NCBI RefSeq assembly: GCF_014651035.1
Contig: NZ_BMWC01000009.1
Span: forward strand, 1 to 64,000
Length of the DNA: 64,000 nucleotides
Origin: Streptomyces lomondensis
GTDB lineage: Bacteria > Actinomycetota > Actinomycetes > Streptomycetales > Streptomycetaceae
Direction of reading: 5' to 3'
The notes below the pieces were generated by a model that was not told the DNA's origin, did not search any database, and was given only the letters and a program-made list of their open reading frames with translations. The position numbers were made by a program, and so were the translations under genes. Of this stretch, positions 17,881 through 26,511 are shown piece by piece (positions within the stretch are counted from its first letter, which is position 1; each line of letters starts with the position of its first letter).

Positions 17881-18532
17881 ATGAGCAGGATCGTCGTCTT
17901 CGGAGCCGCTGGGGAAGGCCGGCTCGGCTCCCGCGTCGTCGCCGAGACCGCCGCGCGCGGTCACGAGGTCCCCGCCGTCGTCGCGACATCGCGCGACTCG
18001 TTGAACTCCCCGACGGGGTGCGGCCGGTAGCGGGTGACGTTACCGACAGCGAGTCGGTCGCCCCTCCCTGGTCCGAGAGGCCGACGCGCTGGTGCGGACC
18101 GTCGGCGGCCCCGACGCGCCGCTGTACACCGAGGCAGTGGCCACCGTCGCCGCGGCCGTCCGTGCCCTCGGCCCCAAGGGACCGCGCATCGTGCACACGG
18201 GCGGCGGGGCCAGCCTGCTGAACGAGGACGAGGTGCGCCATTTCGACTCGCCCCACTTCCCGGAGGAATTCAAGCCGTACGCCATCGGCCAGATTTAGGC
18301 CCTCGACGACTACCAGGCGCTCGGCGATGACGTCACCTGGACGTATCTCTCCCCGTCCCCGGTGCACTTCGCCCCCGGCGAGCGCACCGGCAGCTACCGC
18401 ACCGGCCTCGACCACCCGGTCGCAGGCGCCGTCGGGCAGGCCCGCATCTCCTACGAGGACTACGCCGTCGCCCTCCCCGACGAGATCGAAACCCATCGGC
18501 ACCTCAACCGGCGCTTCATCGTTAGTTACTGA
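17881..18532 (+). pseudogene. NmrA/NAD(P)H-binding oxidoreductase, frameshifts and a nonsense codon
   Basis: It starts with a clear Rossmann glycine motif (IVVFGAAGEGRLGSRVV) at an ATG, then shifts frame around 17985 (expected DIARLVELPDGVRPVAGD appears in another frame), and again near 18065. The sequence VGGPDAPLYTEAVATVAAAV, then HTGGGASLLNEDE, leads to a TAG stop at 18296-18298, after which the family sequence continues (DDYQALGDDVTWTYLSPSPV) to 18532. At least three inactivating changes, so a pseudogene of a YwnB/NmrA-type protein. Confidence 0.78.
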
Positions 18533-18535
18533 CCC

Positions 18536-19243
18536 GTGCGGCAACGGCGCGGACGGCGGTCGGCAACGCGCTGGTGCGCGCTGCCGACCGCCTGGGCGGG
18601 GTCCGTGCCGCCCGGGCGGTCGCACCGGTACGCGCCGGTACGCGCCCGTGGCGAGGAAGGAAGCCGTGCTGCCACGTGCGTCGTCGACGTCACCAAGGCC
18701 GAGGACCTGCAGCGCCTGGTCTCCACCACCATCGACCAGTACGGCCGCCTCGATGTACTGGTGAACAACGCCAGCATCGCCCCGATCAGCCCGCTGGCCG
18801 ACCTCGACACCGAAGGCTGGTCAGCCATGATCGATGTCAATCTGCGCGGCATGCTCAACGGCGTCGCCGCCGCGCTGCCCGTCTTCCGCGAGCAAGGGTC
18901 GGGCCACCTGGTGAGCATCGTCTCCGTGGCCGGCCTGTACGGCGTGTCCCCCACGATGGCTGTTTACGCCGCGACCAAGAACGCGGTGCGCACCGTGCAT
19001 GAGGGGCTGCGCACGGAGTCCACCGACGGGGTGGTGCGCACGACAGCCATCTCGCCGGGATACATCCGCACCGATCTCGCCGACTCCATGGCAGAACCGC
19101 ACATCCGCGAGCAGACGCGCCAGGCCATGGACGCGGTGGGCATCCCACCGTCGGCGGTCGCCCGCACGGTGGCCTTCGCCGTCGAGCAGCCCGCCGACGT
19201 CGAGATCGGCGAGATCAGCGTTCGCCCCACCGTCCAGGCATGA
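18536..19243 (+). pseudogene. SDR-family oxidoreductase lacking its cofactor-binding start
   Basis: From about 18680 the frame is a normal short-chain dehydrogenase: CVVDVTKAEDLQRLV, RLDVLVNNASIAP (NNAG-like motif), a Ser in VSIVSVAGLYG, the catalytic YAATK at about residue 143, and ISPGYIRTDL. The N-terminal TGxxxGIG dinucleotide fold is absent. In its place is an Arg/Ala-rich stretch without homology, so the gene lost its 5' part. The protein could be translated from an upstream GTG but would not bind NAD(P). Confidence 0.72.
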
Positions 19244-19658
19244 CACGAGAACTCCGTGTCCGAGCGGCGGTCGACGCCGGCCACCCACCGGATCCCGCAC
19301 TCCGGGCACTCCACTGCGCCCGTGCCGTCCCGGACCGGCCGCCAGGCGCTGACGCAACCGCCGTTCCTGACGCCGCTGCCTGGACCGGCACGCCGGCGAA
19401 CAGAACTGCGCCCCGCGCCGGGCAGCCGGCCTCAGCCGCTCCCCGCAGCCCTCCCGCCCGGCGCTCCGATCCGGACAGCATCGCCCGTAGCCCGCCGTGG
19501 GCGACCCGCAGGCGCCACGATCGCGATCACGATCTACCGCTGGAGTGTCAGAGCTCCGGAGTAGGCTGAGGCATCAGGCAGTCAGTCCCATGGCGCGAGT
19601 GACGCGAGTGAGCGGTCGGCTGGACCTCTGAGTTCAGGCCAGCGATAGGCTGATCAGC
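19244..19658. other. intergenic, nothing recognised
   Basis: About 415 bases with Pro/Arg-rich noise in all frames; no supported gene or element. Confidence 0.4.
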
Positions 19659-20216
19659 ATGGAGTCCGAGGCGGCCGGAGGGCCGGTTGTGGTGACGTGT
19701 CCGAGGTGCGGCGGTACGGACGTCCGGACAGTCGAGCAGGCCCGCGGCGGTAAGGGCGCGATGCGTGACGACCTGTACGGTCGACTGGCGCCTGGGCCGG
19801 ACAAGACCGGCGACGGATGCATGCACTTCGCGGAAGGCATGCTGCTGACCGGTATCGGCATCGCCCTCGCGTGCGTCGGTGTTCAACAGGAAAAGTCGCT
19901 GTACACGGTCGGCGGCGCCGCGCTCGCTCTCCTCTGCATCATCGGGACCCTCGTGGTCGTACGTAGTGACGGGCGAGAGAAGGCCGCCGTCGAGGCGGGG
20001 GCTGCTCGCGCGGAGCGCCTGTGGCGGCCGGCGCACTACTGCTCCGGCTGCGCCTCGGTGTTCTGCCCGGGCGGCGCCCCGTGGCGGGGAGCACTCACCC
20101 CGGAACAGTTCAAGAAGTTCGTGTGGACTGAAGCCGGCTACGCCGACCAACTCCCCGCGGGGGACAAGGCGAAGGGCGCAAAGATACCGTCGGACGCCTT
20201 GCCGGAACGGCTGTAG
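19659..20216 (+). CDS. membrane protein with zinc-ribbon-like ends
   Basis: A 185-residue protein I do not recognise. Residues 14-20 (CPRCGGT) and the pair CSGCASVFC at about 131-139 look like the two halves of zinc ribbons on either side of two membrane helices (about 62-78 and 84-100, MLLTGIGIALACVGVQQ and VGGAALALLCIIGTLVVV). It would thus be a small membrane protein with a cytosolic zinc-binding head. The ATG start at 19659 fits the hydrophobicity pattern. Confidence 0.65.
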   Translation: MESEAAGGPVVVTCPRCGGTDVRTVEQARGGKGAMRDDLYGRLAPGPDKTGDGCMHFAEGMLLTGIGIALACVGVQQEKSLYTVGGAALALLCIIGTLVVVRSDGREKAAVEAGAARAERLWRPAHYCSGCASVFCPGGAPWRGALTPEQFKKFVWTEAGYADQLPAGDKAKGAKIPSDALPERL

Positions 20217-20475
20217 CGCCGGCCAGGACCTCACCCTTGTTCGTGCCCGCCCCTCCCCGCCGAACGCTGTCACTGCCTGGCCCGCTGGACCTACCGTGAA
20301 ACTCCAGTGAGGGCCTGACCGTGGACCCGACCGAGCGCTCCCGGACCGCCCTGTTGGCCAGGTCGCCGGTGGGACCGCCTCTGCAGGGGATCCAGCCATC
20401 GCGGGTAGTCGCGCCTTGCCCTTGGTCGCAGGAAAGGCGTACTGCCGAACCTGATCGCGGGTCAGCAGGGCCCTG

Positions 20476-20787
20476 CTAGCCTTTTCGGTGTCCTCGCCGC
20501 GTGGTGATCTCATTGCTGATGAAGACGACGATACCGAGGGCGCTCAGGCCCACCCCGGCGTAGCCGACGAGTTCTCCACGGGCTTCGTTCTGCTTCTCCT
20601 CGTCGTAGCTGAGGGATTCGCCGCCGCTGAAGCTCACGCACCACTGACCGGGTCTCATCGGGCTGCCGTCGCACTCGACGGCGTCGCCGTTCATCAGCGC
20701 CTCGGCGTTGATGAAGAACATGGTCATGCCGACGATGAACAGAGCCCAGCCCAGGATCCTTAGCCATGGCTGCCCTGAGCCGCGCAT
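20476..20787 (-). CDS. small two-helix membrane protein
   Basis: A 103-residue hypothetical protein with helix 1 at about residues 9-27 (LRILGWALFIVGMTMFFINA) and helix 2 at about 74-92 (YAGVGLSALGIVVFISNE). Between them is an external loop with two cysteines (VECDGSPMRPGQWCV) that could pair. The C-terminus is basic (TTRRGHRKG), which puts both ends in the cytosol. No known family. Confidence 0.6.
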   Translation of the reverse strand: MRGSGQPWLRILGWALFIVGMTMFFINAEALMNGDAVECDGSPMRPGQWCVSFSGGESLSYDEEKQNEARGELVGYAGVGLSALGIVVFISNEITTRRGHRKG

Positions 20788-20938
20788 TCAAAAATCCTTT
20801 CCGTCCCGGTGTCAGAGGGCAACGCCCGCGCGCCCACGGGTTCACTGGAGGACCTCAGCTCTTTCGGAACTGTCCCCGCGTGACCGGCGCCCTCGTACGG
20901 ACCGTGAGGGAGCCAGGCCCAAAGGGCCGAGCCGTAAG

Positions 20939-21460
20939 TCACCCAACGGGTTCGATACGGAGGACGGCGGCGGTGTCGAGGATGTCGACGACCTTCAGGC
21001 TCATCGCGTCATTGATGGTCGCGGCGGGTCCCTCGCCGCAGCGGAGCACGACGCCGCCTCCGCCTTCCGATGACACGCCGCCGCCACCGGAACAGCCCGA
21101 AACGCTGTAGCCCGACCCCGTCAGCGGCGCGACCATCTCGACCTCGCCGCCGGTGATCGCCTTCACCTCGATCGGCCCGAGGCCGTACCTTTCCGGCACT
21201 GTCACGACGTCCCCCACGGCGACCTCTATCTCGCACGTCCCGTCAGCGCATGGCCCGGTCGGCGAGGGCGATGGCGTGGCCGTCTCCGTGACAGTCGGTG
21301 TGGGGGCGGACGCCGGTGTCCCGGCCTCGGACCCGCTGGGCCGGCCCTCAGCGGGGGAACCGTCCGAAGAATCCGAGGAACACGACGTGAGAGCGGCGAA
21401 CACGACAGCGACGGCAACGGCGACGACGGCGGATGACGTTCTACGCATCATGGTCACCAT
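20939..21460 (-). CDS. secreted lipoprotein with Thr/Pro linker
   Basis: A 173-residue protein. The signal peptide (MRRTSSAVVAVAVAVVFAAL) ends in lipobox LTSC. A Ser/Thr/Pro-rich linker follows (about residues 30-70), then a compact domain with four cysteines (CADGTCEIEV, SGCSGGGG, LRCGEGP). Three in-frame ATGs cluster at 21460-21446; the first is used here, but any could serve. Function unknown; it joins two other lipoproteins in this arm. Confidence 0.65.
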   Translation of the reverse strand: MVTMMRRTSSAVVAVAVAVVFAALTSCSSDSSDGSPAEGRPSGSEAGTPASAPTPTVTETATPSPSPTGPCADGTCEIEVAVGDVVTVPERYGLGPIEVKAITGGEVEMVAPLTGSGYSVSGCSGGGGVSSEGGGGVVLRCGEGPAATINDAMSLKVVDILDTAAVLRIEPVG

Positions 21461-22123
21461 TGAACCCCGCCATGACCGGGACCCCTCCCCGCCGCCACCC
21501 ACGGCGGCCCCAACTCCGCAACGGCGTCGGGCCTCATGATCGCACTCCAGGCTGCCGATAGTCCGGGGTCGAATTCGCCGGCGCGCGCCACGCAGTGAGG
21601 GCGCTGCGCGGTCGTACAACCGATACAGGACGCGGTGCGGGGCAGGGAAGAGGTTGCGCCGCGCGCAGCGGCGCGTCAGCTACGAGGTGACGCTGCGGGG
21701 GCTTTCCGCGCCGGCGCCGCGGCGGCCCGCCCTGCTCATGCACCCGGCGGGAGACCAACCAGGATCTGGCCAGTTGCCCAGGCGCTCGCGGATCGCACGA
21801 CGTTCCGCCTCCTCGCGGGCGAGTGTCTGCCCGCTGGAGGATGACACCCCGCCGTGTGGCTGGAGCTGCCGCTGGTCGGATGGAGAAGACCGCCGTCCGG
21901 TCGCGCCGGATCGAATCGGGACGAGGGGCCGCCGGTCGGCGGGGCGATGCACGCCGACCGGCGGGGCCGTTACCGAAGCCTGCCGGATGGTCCGTCCCCT
22001 GACGTCCACGCGAGATTCTCCGGATGACAAAGTCGCAGCCACTGCAGGAGACGTCAGCTCCGCAGGGCAACTCGCCCACGTGCCGTCGAGGCCGATCCCG
22101 GATCGACCCCGGGAGCGTCGGAG
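21461..22123. other. intergenic, nothing recognised
   Basis: About 660 bases upstream of the lipoprotein gene. Open frames are Arg/Pro-rich and mutually overlapping; no family was recognised. Confidence 0.4.
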
Positions 22124-22420
22124 TCAAGGGCCGAGCGGGGCGTGAGCCTGCCGTGTTCGGGCGTGAAGCTCTCGAAACAGCGGGTGAGCATGCGCGACCC
22201 CCCGGATGATCGGGTTGACGATCGGCCTGCCGCGCGACCGTGGTACCGGAACTCTGATCGAAATTCGGGCTGTCAGCAGGTGGAATTGGGCCCGCGCCGT
22301 CCCCACGGCACCGACCCCGGTCAGCAGCGCCGCCATCAGGGCGGTCACCGCGGCGAGCACTCCCGCACGCCTCCCACCTCCCCACCATGGAACCCTGCGT
22401 GCCCTGAGCATGCCCTTCAT
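22124..22420 (-). pseudogene. signal-peptide start of a secreted protein, body lost
   Basis: The ATG at 22420 has a good ribosome site (AAAGGAGAGACAG) and encodes a textbook Sec signal peptide: basic start (MKGMLRARRVPWWGGGRR), a hydrophobic core (VLAAVTALMAALLTGVG), and a cleavage site near ARA. The mature sequence then dissolves into Arg/Pro-rich noise and stops at 22124. This looks like the surviving 5' end of an exported enzyme gene at the edge of the polysaccharide island. Confidence 0.5.
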
Positions 22421-22745
22421 CTGTCTCTCCTTTGCCGGAGGCGGCTGCCCGTCCGTCGGGCACGCCCGTCTCGCAGGACGTCGTCGCGCTCGAACAGTTC
22501 GGATGCCTCGTCGGCGGCTACCGGGACAGGGGTTGGCGGCCAGGCCGTCGTAGCCGGTGGAGTCGGCGGTGAGCTCGTAGTTGCGCAGGTCGGCGTTGCT
22601 TGCCGGATGCGGGGGTGACTTCGTACGGTCACCACCCACAGCATACAGTCAGCATGTCCACGTCAATAGCTACTCGAGGTAATACATCCCATGCCCCTGG
22701 ACCGTATCGCGGCATCCGGTGCACCGTGGCGGCAGCGACCGCCCG
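22421..22745. other. intergenic with a possible minus-strand promoter
   Basis: About 325 bases. On the minus strand TTGACG and TATGCT (about 22664 to 22638) are spaced 15 bases and could drive the signal-peptide gene at 22420. No further gene recognised. Confidence 0.35.
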
Positions 22746-23468
22746 TCAGTTCTGCGCTGCCGCTCCGAGGGGCAGGGGTTCGCCGGAGCGCAGGTGTTTC
22801 CGCAGCCACTGCTCGGTGTTGCTCACGTGGAGCAGCGCGGCGGCCTGGCTGAGGGCGGCGTCACGGGTGGCGAGCGCGTTGAAGATCGCCTCGTGCTCGG
22901 CGAGGGTGCGGCCCGCGGCCTTGTCGTCGACCAGACCGCGCCAGATGCGGGCGCGCAGGGTGCGGCCGGAGATCCCTTCCAGGAGGGTGAGGAGGGTCTC
23001 GTTGCCCGTGGCCGAAACCACGGCGCGGTGGAACGCGGCGTCGTGGGCGTTGAGCTGTGCGACGTCGTCGCGGGCTTCGCGCATGGCGTCCAAGTGCCGC
23101 TTCACGTCGGCCAGTTGGGCATCGGAGATTCGGGTCGCGGCAAGGGCCGTGGCCATCGGTTCGAGGAGCCGCCGCACCTCCATGAGGTCCTGCAGGGCGA
23201 CCGAGTCACCCTGCAGCAGTTCCACCGCGCCGCCGAGACCCTCCAGCAGCAGGCTCGGCTGGAGGCTGGTCACATACGTGCCGTCGCCCCGCCGGACCTC
23301 CAGGACGCGTGCGACGGCCAGCGCCTTGACCGCTTCGCGGGCGAGGTTGCGGGACAGGCCCAGCTGGGCGGCCAGGTCCGGTTCCGGTGGGAGCTTCGAG
23401 CCCGGAGGAAGGGCACCGGTCCGGATCAGCTCACGGATCTGCTCGATGGCCTTGTCCGTCAGTGACAC
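22746..23468 (-). CDS. FadR-subfamily GntR regulator
   Basis: A 240-residue GntR protein. The N-terminal winged helix is IRELIRTGALPPGSKLPPEP then DLAAQLGLSRNLAREAVKAL. The C-terminal all-helical FCD domain contains the usual metal/ligand positions (Asp and His in LNAHDAAFHRAV, and AEHEAIFNAL). FCD regulators answer to small organic acids. It uses GTG at 23468, with GGGAGGG upstream. It is divergent from the GH29 gene, with about 385 bases between, so fucose or a breakdown product such as fuconate is a plausible inducer; this is inference. Confidence 0.85.
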   Translation of the reverse strand: MSLTDKAIEQIRELIRTGALPPGSKLPPEPDLAAQLGLSRNLAREAVKALAVARVLEVRRGDGTYVTSLQPSLLLEGLGGAVELLQGDSVALQDLMEVRRLLEPMATALAATRISDAQLADVKRHLDAMREARDDVAQLNAHDAAFHRAVVSATGNETLLTLLEGISGRTLRARIWRGLVDDKAAGRTLAEHEAIFNALATRDAALSQAAALLHVSNTEQWLRKHLRSGEPLPLGAAAQN

Positions 23469-23853
23469 CGTTCATCCCTCCCCCTACGTGCCCCCATGAG
23501 CACGTCCGACCTGATCAGCCCTGAGTACGGAGATCATCCCAGAGACCGTCCGGGACGTGCTGATCATGGAGTTCACGTTTCGTCCGACCTGTTCCGGAGT
23601 CCGCATGCCGAGGGTGACCTGATGATACTGGGATGCGTCTGCGGGAAGGCGATCGCGGCGGCGGGACGTCCTGGTAGACATGCCATGTTTCCGTGATCGC
23701 GATACATGCCAGATGGGGGCAAAACAGGCAGCTCCCCCAAAGCTATGGCCACTTTCATCCCTGCACACTGGTTGACATCCCATGGCGACATGACGGACCT
23801 TCAGGCGTGGCCCCTGCATTCCCCTTGCCCCCTTCCGCATCAGGGATGTGTCC
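23469..23853. promoter_or_regulatory. divergent intergenic region between gntR and GH29
   Basis: 385 bases shared by two divergent genes. It contains a small perfect inverted repeat ACATGCCATGT (23677-23687) and several GATCA-containing motifs (near 23513, 23528 and 23560) that could be operator half-sites. No gene. Confidence 0.35.
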
Positions 23854-26085
23854 ATGTCGAGTTCGATCAACCGACGTCAGTTCGTGGCCTCCGCAACCTG
23901 CGTGGCCGCGGCGGCCGTTGCCGGAGGTGGGCTCAGTGCCGGTGCCGCCGAGGCGGCGCCCAGCACGTACACGCCCGACTGGAACTCGCTCGACCAGCAC
24001 CCGCCGGCGCCGGAGTGGTTCCAGGACGCGAAGTTCGGGATCTACTTCCACTGGGGCGCCTTCAGCGTCCCCGCCTTCGACAACGAGTGGTACCCGCGCA
24101 GCATGTACCAGGCCGGGAGCTCACCCAACAAGCATCACATCGCGACCTACGGCCGGCCATCGGCGTGGCCGTACCACAACTTCATCGACGGAGCGAAGGA
24201 CCTGGCGGGCAACACCGTGAAGTTCGCCCCGGAGCTGAAGTCGGCCGGCGGGAAGTTCGACCCCGACGAGTGGGTGCAGCTGTTCGTCGACGCGGGCGCC
24301 AGGTTCGCCGGCCCGGTCGCCGAGCACCACGACGGCTTCTCCATGTGGGACAGCCGGGTCAACGAGTGGAACTCGGTGAAGAAGGGACCAGGACTGGATC
24401 TGCTGAAGCTCTTCTCCACGGCCATCCGCGCCAAGGGCCTCAAGCTGCTGGTGGCCATGCACCACGCGTACAACTTCACCGGCTTCTACGAGTACGCCCC
24501 CGCCCAGACGGACCCCAGCCTTAAGAAGCTCTACGGGCAGCTGGACCCGGCCGCCGCGAACCAGCTCTGGTTCGACAAGCTCAAGGAGGTCATCGACCGC
24601 GCGCGGCCCGACATCCTGTGGCAGGACTTCAACCTGGACGCCGTCGACGAGCAGCAGCGCCTGAACTTCCTGGCGTACTACTACAACCAGGCGAACAGCT
24701 GGGGCCGTGAGGTCGTCGCCACGTACAAGGACGGCATGAACGGCAAGGGCGAGGTCTTCGACTACGAGCGCGGCGGTCCGGCCGACCTCACCACCCCGTA
24801 CTGGCTGACCGACGACAGCGTCTCCAGCAGCAGTTGGTGCTACACGCAGGGCATCGGCTACTACAGCATCCAGCAGATGCTGCACTCGTTCATCGACCGG
24901 GTCAGCAAGAACGGCAACGTGCTGCTGAACATGGCGCCGATGGCCGACGGCACCATCCCCCAGGCACAGAAGGACATCCTGCTCGGCATCGGCGACCATC
25001 TGAAGCGCTTCGGCGAGTCGGTGTACGCGACCCGCGCCTGGACGGCGTACGGCGAGGGCCCGACCAAGATGGGCGGCGGCTCGTTCACCAGACCGACGGC
25101 CGGCACGGCGCAGGACATCCGCTTCACCCGCAACAAGGCGAACGACGTCCTGTACGCCACCGCCCTGGGCTGGCCCGGCGGCTCCCTGACGATCAAGACC
25201 CTCGGCTCGGACCGGATCAACCTCTCCTCGCTGACCTCGGTGAAGCTCCTCGGCACCACCGCCGGTACCTACATCGACCTGCCCAAGCCGGCCCAGCACG
25301 CCTCCGGCCTCACGGTCACCCTGCCTTCCTCCGCGCCGTACGGCGCCCACGCCTACGTCCTGAAGCTCGCCTTCTCCGGCACGATCCCCGGCCTGCGGCC
25401 GCTCGCTGGCGCCGTCGCCTTCACGGACGTCGACTACACCGGCGACTGCGCTGTCCTCACCCTCGGCGACTACACCGCGGCAGACCTCTCCGCGGCCGGG
25501 CCGGGCACGCGTACCCTCTCCTCCCTCCGGCCGGCCCCCGGCTATCAGGTGATCGGCTACTCCGGGGACAACTTCACCGGCACCTCCTGGACCTTCACCG
25601 CCGACAACCCCGACCTCAGGGTCACCGGCAGCAACGACCAGATCGCCTCGCTGAGAGTCCAGTTCGACCCGGCGACGTACTTCCGGATCACCAACGCCAC
25701 CAGCGGCCTCGCCCTGGACAGTGGCGGCGACGTCGCCTCCGGCTCCCACCTCAAGCAGTGGACCTGGGACGGCAGTTCGAACCTGCAGTGGCATGCGGAG
25801 GCTGTCGGAGGCGGCTACTACAGGCTGGTCAACCGCACCAACGGCATGGTCGCCGACGGCTGGGGCGCCACCGCCGACGGCTCCGCCGCCAGGCAGGCCG
25901 CCTGGAACGGCGGCCCCAACCAGCAGTGGACCATCACCCATCGGGGCGGTGACCGCTATTCGATCGCCAACCGCACCACCGGTCTGGTTCTCGACGGCGG
26001 CGGCAACGTCGACTCGGGCTCCACCACCAAGCAGTGGACCTACGGCAGCAGCACCAACCTGCTGTGGACCTTCACCGCGCTGTAG
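23854..26085 (+). CDS. GH29 alpha-L-fucosidase with ricin-type lectin domain
   Basis: A 743-residue secreted enzyme. It starts with a twin-arginine signal (NRRQFVASATCVAAAAVAGG). The GH29 catalytic domain follows (about residues 40-480): WFQDAKFGIYFHWGAFSVP, PVAEHHDGFSMWDS, and RPDILWQDFNLD, where Asp258 is in the nucleophile position (usually WxDG). A beta-sandwich follows, then a C-terminal ricin-type lectin domain with repeated GLALDSGG, KQWTWDG and LVLDGGG motifs (about 600-743). It should remove terminal fucose from plant glycans such as xyloglucan outside the cell. ATG 23854 has AGGGA 7 bases upstream; GTG at 23848 is an alternative. The divergent GntR gene may control it. Confidence 0.92.
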   Translation: MSSSINRRQFVASATCVAAAAVAGGGLSAGAAEAAPSTYTPDWNSLDQHPPAPEWFQDAKFGIYFHWGAFSVPAFDNEWYPRSMYQAGSSPNKHHIATYGRPSAWPYHNFIDGAKDLAGNTVKFAPELKSAGGKFDPDEWVQLFVDAGARFAGPVAEHHDGFSMWDSRVNEWNSVKKGPGLDLLKLFSTAIRAKGLKLLVAMHHAYNFTGFYEYAPAQTDPSLKKLYGQLDPAAANQLWFDKLKEVIDRARPDILWQDFNLDAVDEQQRLNFLAYYYNQANSWGREVVATYKDGMNGKGEVFDYERGGPADLTTPYWLTDDSVSSSSWCYTQGIGYYSIQQMLHSFIDRVSKNGNVLLNMAPMADGTIPQAQKDILLGIGDHLKRFGESVYATRAWTAYGEGPTKMGGGSFTRPTAGTAQDIRFTRNKANDVLYATALGWPGGSLTIKTLGSDRINLSSLTSVKLLGTTAGTYIDLPKPAQHASGLTVTLPSSAPYGAHAYVLKLAFSGTIPGLRPLAGAVAFTDVDYTGDCAVLTLGDYTAADLSAAGPGTRTLSSLRPAPGYQVIGYSGDNFTGTSWTFTADNPDLRVTGSNDQIASLRVQFDPATYFRITNATSGLALDSGGDVASGSHLKQWTWDGSSNLQWHAEAVGGGYYRLVNRTNGMVADGWGATADGSAARQAAWNGGPNQQWTITHRGGDRYSIANRTTGLVLDGGGNVDSGSTTKQWTYGSSTNLLWTFTAL

Positions 26086-26106
26086 CCGGCGGAGACTCAG
26101 TGAGAG

Positions 26107-26367
26107 GGGAACGACTTCTCGACGGCCGTCAACCCTGGTGAGCCGTGGACGTCCGACAGCCTCGCGGCCGCCTACCGCAGCGCCTACGGCGACTTCCAGA
26201 AACTCCGGACGCGCAACGACGCCGGCGACAGCGGAGTCCGCTGCTGGTTCCTCGACAGCTCGGACCTGGACTTCCTCGGCTGCCACCGGCACTACTCGGC
26301 CCGCGACGACCGAGTCGTCTCCGACCGGCTCACCTCGTTCATCGCCGGACTGCCGATGAACTGGTGA
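26107..26367 (+). pseudogene. C-terminal fragment of an unidentified secreted protein
   Basis: An open frame without a start codon reads NDFSTAVNPGEPWTSDSLAA, then YGDFQKLRTRNDAGDSGVRC, and ends FIAGLPMNW at a TGA (26365-26367). The codon pattern is typical of a real gene, and it begins about 20 bases after the GH29 stop, so an upstream part was deleted. I do not recognise the family. Confidence 0.45.
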
Positions 26368-26511
26368 CGGCACCGGCCGCCGCTCGGTTCCGCACCCGGC
26401 GGTCAGGCACTCACTGGCGGGGGCGCCGTGGAGCGGAAGCGGACCTAGGCTGGAAGCTGCGGCTGCAGACCGGCCCTGACGGGCGCGGCTGTCCGGGCGG
26501 AGGTGAGGCGC